Below are positions 10,071 to 18,644 of a DNA stretch of 64,000 nucleotides, piece by piece. Position 1 is the stretch's first letter; the number at the start of each line of letters is the position of its first letter. Under the pieces are notes generated by a model. That model was not told the origin of the DNA. It made no database searches and worked only from the letters and a program-made list of their open reading frames with translations. This DNA is from Kingdonia uniflora. Lineage: Eukaryota > Streptophyta > Magnoliopsida > Ranunculales > Circaeasteraceae. The stretch spans positions 1,736,001-1,800,000 of the forward strand of contig JACGCM010002017.1 in NCBI GenBank assembly GCA_014058105.1, given 5' to 3'. A program made the translations under genes and the position numbers.

Positions 10071-10587
10071 TGTAAGAGCCTATTCCGAATCTCAAGCTCA
10101 AGTCTCTCCATTCGACCATCACACATTTACTCGACCTCTTCAACATACAAGTGACACATTTATGGCACATTATGGAGCAGTTACAAAGAAGAAGAGTTAC
10201 TCAAGCAGTTATACAATCATTATGAAGACTCATCAAAACCACATACTATAATATTCATCATTAAAACAGATAACGGTCATAAAATGGTCATATTATAAGA
10301 CCTATAAATAGGACTAGAGTACTACAGATTAGAGATAGAGAAAATCCTGCACAAGACTTTCAATTCAGAAACTCTACAAAACTGTTCAGATTTCCCTTTA
10401 TAATAACTAGCAATCCTCAATATAATCCATCATTTTCTGAATTCTCAAGAGCGGTCGTGGTTTTTAACATATTCAGAGGTTTTCTACGCTAATTCTTGTG
10501 TTGGTGATTGCTTATCCTTTTACTAAACATTCTATTCATCTTTGGTGTAAGGCACTATATTCAGCATAATGAAAATAGGCTATTACA
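10071..10587 (+). repeat. 3' LTR of the 5646-10587 element
   Basis: A 517-bp partner of 5646-6145, starting TGTAAGAGCC and ending TATTACA. It is followed at once by the acgga duplication. Confidence 0.92.
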
Positions 10588-10696
10588 ACGGACATGTTGA
10601 AAGGCTTCGTGACTATGATCCCAAAGTTGCACTCTCTTTATTTGATCCCTTAACTGGATGATAATATTATCAACATACCAAAAAAACTACCGATGT

Positions 10697-10844
10697 ATCG
10701 TGATAATTCGGTTTAAACTGGCTTTTTGCATTAAAGAATTAAAATATAGAGTGACCAAAAAGCCGTGATAAATTGAAAATATCTCGGTAAGCCACCACTA
10801 GGCAGAGGTCGGTAAGTCAGAATGGTTCGACATTTTAATCCTTG
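10697..10844 (-). repeat. Right terminal inverted repeat, MULE-like element
   Basis: Inverted partner of 5255-5402. Less than 500 bp of non-LTR-element DNA separates the two arms once 5646-10587 is removed, so the original element was a short non-autonomous foldback element without a transposase. Confidence 0.6.
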
Positions 10845-11219
10845 AGCTAAATACATATCATTGTGGTCCTGGAAATTGTGGAAATTGCTAAATCTAAAAT
10901 CTGGAGTAAGTGATTTCCGGTGTAGCCAGCCTTAGTCCGTGTGCAACTTTTGGAGTTGTAGTTATTTAAGGGAGAGATACGCCCCCATTACTCCTTAATA
11001 TCTTATTAGAATTCCATTTACCAAGCACTGTAAGTAAGGATACCATGTCATGCTTATTTTCTTACCCACTACAATGCGCAGTCCCAAGGAAATTCGCCCT
11101 GGATTATAAAGCATAATGTTGTCTTAGTCCATATTGGTCACTTTGAGGTGACCAAGATTATAAAAAGAAGGTGTCCACATGCCTACAATTCCTAGTAGAA
11201 TGAAAAGAATTGGGAAGAT
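10845..11219. other. No gene seen
   Basis: Flank between the MULE-like right arm and the next LTR. No ORF of note and no repeat that I could assign. The last bases are purine-rich (gaaaagaattgggaagat), but this alone does not prove a polypurine tract. Confidence 0.5.
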
Positions 11220-11671
11220 TGTAAGGACTTATTCCCACCCTCGACCTCCATACAAACAGTTCCGCTCCATAATCGCATGAAGTTATTAAAGAAGCCATTG
11301 CAGAAAAGAAAAATCAGGCCGTTACACAATCATTATGAAGACTCATCAAAACTATGTTGGAACGTTTGTCATTAAATGAGATAATGGACATAAAGCAGTC
11401 ATAATATAAGACCTATAAATATGACCAAGGAAGAACATATTAGGGACATAAAGCGGTCTATAAAAAACTATTTAGAACACTCATTGTAATAGAGAGTCAC
11501 TTAATCAATATGATAACTATTTCTAAATCCTCAAGAGAGGTCGTGGTTTTTACTTATTCAGAGGTTTCCACGCTAAATCTTTTGTGTTGGTGATTACTTA
11601 TTAACTACTTAGTGTTCTATTCATCTTTTGTGTGAGAAACTAAGTTCGAGATCCGAATTTAGGCCCTTATA
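11220..11671 (+). mobile_element. Solo or orphan LTR of the 5646-10587 family
   Basis: Starts TGTAAGGACTTATTC and ends GGCCCTTATA. It shares with 5646-6145 the blocks acacaatcattatgaag, agacctataaatat, tcaagagaggtcgtgg and tattcagaggtttccacgct. No primer-binding site follows and no matching target duplication is visible (aagat against gttaa), so it is either a solo LTR that has lost its duplication or a fragment. Confidence 0.7.
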
Positions 11672-12428
11672 GTTAATACTAAGTACTAATCAAATCTAGA
11701 AAACTCAAAATTTAACGCGACGACTCATTCTTGGGTTTTACGTCAAAGCTAGTATTTTAATGAATAAACTAAACAAAATGTATTGATTGATTACTTAGTT
11801 ATGGAGCTGATTATGATTCCAATTGAAGTCTTGCGGATACTTTGTATTAAGATCTAAAAAATTATTGTGTGTAATGTGTTGTACAAATCATAAGAAAGGG
11901 AGGTTAGTACTAAACTACTTCAAGTTGTGATTACTAAACAAAGTTGGTGAGAGTCGAGGGTTGGCTCTAAAGCTGAGGAAGTTAAAGTTACAAGTATGAC
12001 TCAATATGGTCATAGTAAGATCAAGATTAGCAAATGTTCCATTTCCTTATTTTATCAATGTACAATTGTCAAAAAGGATCATTTGGTACTTAGGAAAATC
12101 TGCGATATAGTTAGAAGCATATATACATAACTCATTAAGGGTGATCCTAAATGCTTCAAGTATTTATCAAGTATAATCGCCTCCTTGATAGATGTTATCA
12201 TGTTGACAAAGGAGTCATCAGTTATAAACATGTTAACCCGGAGTGTACCTTTCAGGTTTGAGCTCTATATATGCTCAACTTTTACTCGACATATTAATAT
12301 AATTTGCAACCTTTATAAATTGGCATTTAACATTCCCATGATGTACTACCAAGCTCAAGTATACCTTGCCATTTACTAAACTTGTTCACATTCAGAAAGA
12401 AAAGAAAATACGGTCTGAATCATTGCGG
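11672..12428. other. No gene seen
   Basis: AT-rich intergenic DNA. One 64-residue ORF (12185-12379) has no recognisable feature. Confidence 0.5.
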
Positions 12429-13505
12429 CTAGTGCACGCTCCTCTCCCCCTTCGGCCTAAGCTCCGGGAAAAGTTTCCAACATTTATCTAAAATGTGCCC
12501 ATTTGCCTTACAATGACTGCAGTAATTCCCCTTGGATGAAGACCCCTCTCCTTTGGACTCCCCTTTGTTTATTCTTCCAACTAGACTTGTAGCCTGACTT
12601 GTACTTGCCGTCTTTCTTGTCACTCTTTAAGTAATTGCCTTCAATAACAATTATTTTTATGGTAGCATCTTTGATATTCTTCACAGTAAAGAGCTTCAAC
12701 TCCCTTCTAATGGACTCCGACAAATCCCCTGTATACTTCATGAACACCTCATACTTGTCTACATCATTGTGCAAAACCAAATCTTGGTTATGAAACTCTG
12801 TAGTGAACTCTTACACAGATTACCTATACTTTTGGTACAAATGATGCCATTTGAACTATCTATCTTGCTCATACCCAATCAGATAAAATTGCTTCTTCAC
12901 TAACACTTTGAACTCCTTCTAACTCAAGCTTCCTACTTCGTGGCATTTTTTATAGGATTTCCACCACGTAAGCGAATGACTTATGAATTTTAATGTAGAA
13001 AAATATATATTTTCTGAGTATTTGAATATTCGTAAACAAAAAAATAGGTCTTTAACCTATCTAACCAATTATCCAACTTCTCGGCATCGATTGAACTGTT
13101 GAATACCAGAATTTCGATTTTAAAATCTATATGAAGATTACGCATAGGATTCATTGACTTACCAATAAATAATTGCTCCTCGACAGATTCTGCATCACTA
13201 GAATTATTATCGACCTCTTCCTTAACATCGTCTCTCTCTTCCTCTACAACCCTTTTCTTCTTCGTGCGTTCTCGTCATTTTATTGAAGCAAAAGCTTTCG
13301 CGAGGTTCGCGAGACATAATTGCTCTACCAACTCTCCGAGAGTAGTAGTTAGGTCAGAAACTTTCATTTCCAACTTCGTGAGTCGATCTTTAGAATTGCC
13401 CATCTCCAAATTTGTCTTATTCTTTGAGTTAGGTTTTCGATGAATCTTCAATGGAGTTACTAGGTTCTCATTCGCTTGCTTGAGTCGGTCATGTGTAGAG
13501 ACCAT
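12429..13505 (-). pseudogene. Retrotransposon gag remnant
   Basis: The start (13505) opens a coiled-coil-like region (NSKDRLTKLEMKVSDLTTTLGELV). After several frame changes the Retrotrans_gag core follows near 13130-12780 (DAEKLDNWLDRLKTYFFVYEY, then KEFKVLVKKQF), then KYTGDLSESIRRELKLF near 12740-12690. It ends in a CCHC knuckle near 12530-12480 (CSHCKANGHILDKC) followed by WKLFPELRPK. This order is that of a Ty3/gypsy-type Gag. No protease or RT follows; the reading is lost near 12429. Confidence 0.75.
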
Positions 13506-13519
13506 AAACCATAATCCCC

Positions 13520-14033
13520 ACGAGAATCGTTATTTGAAAATCTATTACCACTTAATCAACAATCAAATTGAGTTTAACCTAAATTGAAGAATAATAGGAA
13601 GAACAAACAAAATTGGAGGGAGAATTTCCCTTTTAGAGCTTCAATTGCTCAACTTTTTTTTTATTTCAATTGAATTTCTCTCAAACCCTAAGTCTCTCTT
13701 ACAAAAACTTGGATTCTTTCTCTTTTCCTAGCCTTGCCCTTTAATGGATGTTACAAGTTTCTAGTTACAAAAATGCCCTTTCACGACCTAAAACTGTACT
13801 AAATCGCACCTTTGTTCGAACAAAAATTGAGTAAATTCAAATAGGCCAAAAGTCTGTTAGAACAAATAACTCAGGCAAGGGGTTTATTCGAACATACTAA
13901 AAGTCTGTTCGAATAGACTTTTGTGTATTCGAACAGACTAAAAGTCTGCTCAAACAAATGACTCAGACAGGGGGTTTATTCAAACAGACATAAAAGTCTA
14001 TTCGAATAGACTTCAAAAAAAAAGTCAAAAACA
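13520..14033 (-). repeat. Putative LTR/U3 region with repeated TTCGAA palindromes
   Basis: Between 13808 and 14015 the core gttcgaa(c/t)aga recurs about eight times, several copies being part of the palindrome TCTGTTCGAACAGA, with cactcagg-like spacers. The same motif cluster sits in the U3 of the copia LTR at 32808. It lies upstream of the minus-strand gag at 12429-13505 and would fit its 5' LTR, but no primer-binding site is evident. Confidence 0.45.
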
Positions 14034-14040
14034 ACCTAGA

Positions 14041-14398
14041 TACTCCTGAATCATTATAAATGTGATATCTCCATCTGCCAAGGCCAAGCTAAGACTAATA
14101 TTTGAGGTGGCTCCATTGGGGTTATTTGTCGAGAAAGTTGGAGGATATAGTAGTGATGGATACAAGTCTGTTCTAGACAAAGTGATCACTGCTCAAGATA
14201 CCAGTTGGAGCTATTGTTTAGGCTTGTGCATCCTTTAGAATATTGGCAAAGATAATGTGAGTTTCTGGTATGATCACTGGTATGGGGAGGGTCCGCTACA
14301 AGATTTATTAGTAGCACACATTGATCAAGACATAATGGTGAATGAAGTATTGGATCACATTAGGGTGAGGCACTGGTGTAAACTTGAAGCGGAGCTAC
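14041..14398 (+). pseudogene. LINE zf-RVT region, 5' part
   Basis: From about 14200 the reading NIGKDNVSFWYDHWYGEGPL...HWCKLEAELPS matches the region that follows reverse transcriptase in plant LINEs, just before the zinc-binding zf-RVT domain. The sequence is cut by the Tat element at 14404 and resumes at 27848 beyond it, with cttct duplicated on both sides. Confidence 0.7.
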
Positions 14399-14403
14399 CT
14401 TCT

Positions 14404-14877
14404 TGCAATGTCGTGTTTTTCGGATGGTAAACCTTGCCAATACTTTTGTAAGGATATTGCAATTCTATATTAAGATACACTAGATTTTACGTGAAAACTC
14501 AGTAGAACCTGAGAAAAACCACGACTTCGAGGAGGATTTGGTAATAAAATCCAATATGTGCTAGTTATTACAATTGATGATGGATGATATGGACGTGAAT
14601 GATAGAAAAATAGTAGAGTCTCTGGTCCACCTTAACATATGTTCTGCCTGTATTTATAATGGATACGGGCAATTATAAAATAAATGGTCTCCTATTTTAG
14701 GGGGAGTGGGCGAACTTCACGGATCTTCTTGTAACGGCTCAATTTGACCAAGCGTAATGTCTACTGTAGTGGATCAAGATCTGTTGGGGTGGACTTGACA
14801 TCTTTTCGAATGATCATGTGCCTTCGACTAAGTTCTACTAGTTTCTCTTTATCAAATATGGGTAATATGCTACTACA
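14404..14877 (-). repeat. 3' LTR of the Tat element
   Basis: A 474-bp partner of 27369-27842; on the minus strand it starts TGTAGTAGCATA. The internal side (14878 onward, atcaccccattctc) gives a purine-rich tract on the minus strand next to the LTR start. It contains a TATA-like box (attataaatac on the minus strand) near 14660. Confidence 0.92.
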
Positions 14878-15221
14878 ATCACCCCATTCTCGATGCAATT
14901 ACTTTTGTTGTGTCGAGAAGAATAATTTGAAACCTACTGTCTAAATTTGAATAGAGTTCTCAAATTGATATTAGAACTGTGTATGGCCCTTGAGCGGTTC
15001 TGTAATGCCCTAAATTATTTTGGTCATTACTGGATTTTTTAATTACTTTATATTATGAGTTATCATATCATAAAATATTTGAGTAGTTATATTAGCCCCC
15101 AGGGTATGGGATCATACCTTAAGAGTTGTATTTACACCTTGAGGGGTTAGGACAGAAAATGTTCTCACGTGAGTGTTAGGAAGCAAAACCCTAGCCTCCA
15201 CCTTATAGAATTAGAAGAGAG

Positions 15222-15249
15222 AAGAGAAGAGAGAGAGAGAGAGAGAGAG
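15222..15249. repeat. (GA)n microsatellite
   Basis: A GA-rich run (gaagagaagagagagag...) inside the solo LTR. Confidence 0.9.
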
Positions 15250-15384
15250 GCAGGAAGCGTACATCATCAAAGGCAAGTTCATTATCCTCTTTTTGTTTTC
15301 ATAATAGCTTATGAGTAAAATATATGATAAATTCTTATTAGTTACCTTGGTGAGGTGATAATTTTTACTATTTGAGATACTTTC

Positions 15385-15570
15385 TTTATTTAAAGAATTG
15401 GATGCATGCATACTCGAGTATAATAGGTAATCATTACCTTTTTATTTAAAGAATTGGATGCATAGTATAGTAGGTAATCATTACCTTTTCATTTAAAGGA
15501 TTGGATGCATACTTGAGTATAGAAGGTAATCATTACCTCTTTATTTAAAGAATTGGAAGCTAAGGTCATG
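15385..15570. repeat. Tandem repeat, about 60-bp unit
   Basis: Three to four copies of a unit containing ggtaatcattacct, ttatttaaagaattgga and tgcata(c). Each unit carries the perfect palindrome aggtaatcattacct. It lies within the solo LTR. Confidence 0.75.
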
Positions 15571-16124
15571 AGTACAGTAGGTAGCTATAAACACAACTGT
15601 GACGTTAAAACAAAATAAAACCACATAAGATAGGGCCCACATTATATACGACCAAGTTAAAGGAAATACAACTTCATGGTTACAGTAGCATGGTTTTGAG
15701 AGGTAATTTTATTATTTAAGTTGGTCTAATATTGTTACTAGATGTTCTGAATATTTTACTTTACATTGACTATGTTAGGCTCGTGATCCGATTTTGTTAA
15801 GAATAACTCACATATGATTATAGAAATAAACGAGTTATGATCAACTATGTGAACGATAATGACTTGGAAGTTCAAACTATTAGTTATGTTGGATATTACA
15901 AGGCTAAGAGCTTAACCTGGGAACCTAGCGTCGAGTAGAACAACTCGTCCGCTTGCCTTTTTTTCATAAGTTAGTTGTAAACTAGAGTTAGTGTTTGTGT
16001 ATGTTGTGATTTATAAAATAAATCATACGATCTAAATAAAGAGATGCAATAATTGATATTACCCACGTAAGTAAAGACTAGAAGTGATTGTACATGATAA
16101 GGGTTTCATATCGGTCAGGTCTAG

Positions 16125-16305
16125 TGGTGAACCATCGGCATTTCCATGGGTATGAATCCCTAAAAGATATTGGTCATGTCATAAGAACTGGCATATTCTA
16201 TGGCATTTCCATGGGTGTTAATCCCTAAAAGATATTGGTCAGGTCGAAGATTTCAACCTTAGGCATCTCCGTGGACATTAAACCCTAAAAGAGGCACATC
16301 CAAAG
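16125..16305. repeat. Tandem repeat with 'gggattcgaaccc-like' style unit in the LTR
   Basis: Three copies of a unit with ggcatttccatggg...aatccctaaaagatattggtcaggtc spaced 60-65 bp. Related loosely spaced blocks (ccctaaa...) occur in the other LTRs of this family near 900-1030. Confidence 0.6.
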
Positions 16306-17053
16306 AGTTATTGGATTATTATTTCATACATAGGACGAAAGAGTACAATTATCAAAAAAACTCTATGTGTACACGCTACTCTTAGAATATTCTTCAATGT
16401 AGTTGGCGCCTGCATCTCATACTCTTACATCATATCTTCTTGCATATTGAACTCGTATAGCTCTTAATGCCTTATAGTTAGTAATTATTAGATATATGAC
16501 ATTTATTGATTGATGGGCTTTATTTTATCTAGTTTATTCTTATATTATTACTTGTAACATATTGCAATGCTTAGAGAGTTACTGTACTTGCTTGACTATG
16601 ACTTGCTGATGCCTTGCGCGATAACATTTCAGGACCAGGTCATTAACGGTCGTTCAGGATCACGAGTAGTAGCTGGGAGGGTGCCGTTTAGACGACCCTC
16701 TAGTTGTTTTGTTTCTTTCTGTACATGTGAGACATTATCAATTTCTTTGATTGTAGTCATCTTAATAACATATTTGATTTGGTGTTGGCTTTAGACATTT
16801 TGTTAAGATTGATATTTCCGCTGCATAATATTGTGTCGATGTAGATATTTCACTTTGTTATTTTCTACATTATTGGGGTACATCCGTCGGGGATGCCCGA
16901 CCTGTTTACAGCCTCGAGATGTATATTCTGATAAGTCATAGAATACAGATTTTGGGGTGTGACAGCTTCCCTTGGAGGTTTGTTTTGACCAGGTTGTTAG
17001 AATCCCAATGGAGTTTTGACTCATGGGGATTTGTGATTCATTGTAGTTGTGGA

Positions 17054-17061
17054 TATAAATA
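17054..17061 (+). promoter_or_regulatory. TATA box of antisense mini-gene 1
   Basis: The sequence tataaata lies 52 bp before the ATG at 17106. The same spacing is seen before the other mini-genes. Confidence 0.55.
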
Positions 17062-17105
17062 TCCCTTCTATTTTTCGGATGAGGTTATTTACTTCTTTTG
17101 GTAAG

Positions 17106-17443
17106 ATGGTAAAGACTAGGGCGCAGCTCCGTGATGAGGCATTTTTCAACCGGGTACATTTCAAGTATTAGAAGTTGTTGGAGAGGTATTTTGGCAAACT
17201 GTGTCTGTCCAGTCGGCCGTTGGTACCGGTGGAGCTAAGCTATGAAGGGATGAGCGAGGTGGAGGCGAAGGCGGTTGAAGAGGATTATTTTTTCCATTGT
17301 CAGTTGCATTCCACAATTCTGAAGGGTCCGGAGCATGTTGGAAGTCTGCGGAACCGTGTGAAGGCGTTGGTAAGGGAGGAAGATGCTCTTGCTGCTCGGA
17401 ATGGCTATATAGGTTACCCTATTGGCTGCCTCGGTCATAACTA
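17106..17443 (+). pseudogene. Antisense mini-gene 1, MVKTRAQ family
   Basis: The first 21 codons read MVKTRAQLRDEAFFNRVHFKY, then a TAG, then the frame continues without a break: LLERYFGKLCLSS...VPVELSYEGMSEVEAKAVEEDYF, ending GYIGYPIGCLGHN. It has a TATA box 52 bp upstream and AATAAA at about 17459 and 17488, 15-45 bp past the stop. The same start, the RYFG core and the GMSE...EEDY block recur at 51761 and 53226. Highly charged, no signal peptide or membrane segment. Function unknown. It lies antisense to gag-pol of the Tat element. Confidence 0.6.
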
Positions 17444-17749
17444 GTTATAGACAAAGAAGAATAAACTTGTAATCCGGTTATTGTGGAATAAATTGCTTTA
17501 TCTGATTGTCTGATTTTGTTGTCGACCTTCGCACGAGTTGTAGGATACAGTTCGAGTTAGAAATATGGTCTCGAAATGTTTAGTTATACTACTTTTATCT
17601 TCTTGAACGTGCTCGAATTACTCATTTATTGTAGGAAATATATTTGCAGGATGAGTTGTCCCCAAATATTTAAAGGATGAAATCCCTTTATTTGCGGCAT
17701 GAGTATAGATAGAGGATATATGATTGGTAGGATCTTCAAAATGTAGTGC

Positions 17750-17757
17750 TATAAATA
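17750..17757 (+). promoter_or_regulatory. TATA box of antisense mini-gene 2
   Basis: The sequence tataaata lies 47 bp before the ATG at 17797. Confidence 0.6.
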
Positions 17758-17796
17758 GCTAAGTCTTGTCTGGAGGTTGGCAGAAGTGTGCTTACA

Positions 17797-18099
17797 ATGG
17801 TGAGGACTCGTTTACAACGTCAGAAAGATACGGAGGAAGGTCATTTGGCTATTAAGATAGCTGAAGTTGAGGAACGGTACTTTGGGCATTTGTCGGTGGC
17901 CGATAAGCTGCCTGAAATAATGGTATTGGACATTGCAGGCATGTCTTCAGAACAAATCAAGGTGAAGACTGGTCGTTGGTTTTGGTACAGTATCTTTGCA
18001 GATGAAGTTTGGAAAGCTGATGATCATCGTGAACTTTTGAGGCTTATGGCGGAGGACGAATTAGGCAGGAGGACATTCTTGCTGCTGGAGGACTATTGA
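17797..18099 (+). CDS. Antisense mini-gene 2, MVRTR family, intact 100-residue ORF
   Basis: An uninterrupted ORF starting MVRTRLQRQKDTEEGH, then VEERYFGHLSVADKLPE, then DIAGMSSEQIKVKTGRWFW, and ending FLLLEDY. It shares the start, the RYFG core and the GMS block with mini-genes 1, 4 and 5, but the rest has diverged. A TATA box lies 47 bp upstream and AATAAA/AATAAAA at about 18172-18180. I chose the ATG at 17797 rather than an upstream GTG in the same frame because it is the first ATG after the TATA box and matches the family start. Charged, predicted soluble. No known domain recognised. Confidence 0.6.
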   Translation: MVRTRLQRQKDTEEGHLAIKIAEVEERYFGHLSVADKLPEIMVLDIAGMSSEQIKVKTGRWFWYSIFADEVWKADDHRELLRLMAEDELGRRTFLLLEDY

Positions 18100-18301
18100 T
18101 CCCATGTGGGCAGTGAATCATGTTCCTTTCTTTAAATGTAATTACATATGGGCATGTGATGTAACGTTCATCAATAAATAATAAAAGAAATCTTTAAAGT
18201 TTGAATTTGATATCTGGTCGATGTTTTGGTAGTTCTTTTGGTCGAATATGTTTTGAATTTTGAATTGTTGTTACAACTTTCCCGTGAGAGTTGGATGTAC
18301 C

Positions 18302-18308
18302 TATAAAA
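18302..18308 (+). promoter_or_regulatory. TATA box of antisense mini-gene 3
   Basis: The sequence tataaaa lies 48 bp before the ATG at 18350. Confidence 0.5.
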
Positions 18309-18349
18309 GTAAATATGATTGGATATTTTTGTAAGTGGTTCAAGGAATA

Positions 18350-18601
18350 ATGGCTAGGTGTATTTCTGTAGGTGATGTATTGAGGTATAAGGAATTGGAT
18401 GTACATGTTCTTTTTATGCATATAAGAGTTGCATTAGTAAAGATGGACGATATAGAGGAGGCAGAGTTGTGTCTAGATGGTTTAGAGTAGAAGTGTAGGA
18501 GTCTGCTATCTTATAGGAGGCGAAGAGTTCGAGAATTTGAGATGAAGCGTGCGAGGCGTTATATGAGGAGGGTGTCGAAAGGTCGCGAAGGGGTACATTG
18601 A
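18350..18601 (+). pseudogene. Antisense mini-gene 3, arginine-rich
   Basis: Starts MARCISVGDVLRYKEL, runs to a TAG at 18488-18490 (after LCLDGLE), then continues in frame as KCRSLLSYRRRRVREFEMKR to a TGA at 18599. The Tat copy at 53436-53663 has the same protein (GDVLRYKELEV, RRRRVKDFEKRRARYY) without that stop but with a different one. The arginine-rich end could bind nucleic acid, which is a guess. It is unrelated in sequence to mini-genes 1 and 2 except for its architecture. Confidence 0.5.
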
Positions 18602-18617
18602 ACAGTCGCGTGGGGTC

Positions 18618-18625
18618 TATAAATA
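18618..18625 (+). promoter_or_regulatory. TATA box of the large antisense ORF, Tat copy 1
   Basis: The sequence gtctataaatacctccgtgg is conserved in the second Tat copy at 53676-53695 in a well-matched neighbourhood. It precedes the leader exon and intron of the antisense ORF. Confidence 0.55.
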
Positions 18626-18644
18626 CCTCCGTGGTTGGTTACTG

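Larger units (their letters stand above)
5646..10587 (+). mobile_element. Complete non-autonomous LTR retroelement with captured gene DNA
   Basis: The element starts TGTAAGGGCC and ends TATTACA. Its LTRs are 5646-6145 and 10071-10587, a primer-binding site follows the first LTR, and a purine-rich tract (tgagtgggggcgga) precedes the second. It is flanked by a perfect 5-bp target duplication, acgga, at 5641-5645 and 10588-10592. The 3.9-kb interior has no gag, protease, RT or integrase. Instead it holds Tourist-like MITEs, a class III peroxidase fragment, two minus-strand ORFs of unknown kind and degenerate minisatellites. The LTRs share U5-like blocks with the Tat elements at 14404 and 52422, so it was probably mobilised by Tat machinery. 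Confidence 0.9.
15001..16964 (+). mobile_element. Solo LTR (long-LTR gypsy family) nested in the Tat element
   Basis: Starts TGTAATGCCC and ends GGGGTGTGACA, with flanks ggttc and gcttc that match at 4 of 5 bases as an eroded duplication. The sequence resuming after it (gttgttagaatcccaatgg...) corresponds to the matching place in the second Tat copy near 53100, which lacks the insertion. It shares the tgccttgcgc...tttcagg block with the LTR at 41330-44470. No coding region belongs to it. Confidence 0.85.

Noticed and set aside
15222..15249. GA-rich tract as a polypurine tract
   Set aside because: It lies inside a solo LTR, far from any LTR start, and is a simple dinucleotide repeat.
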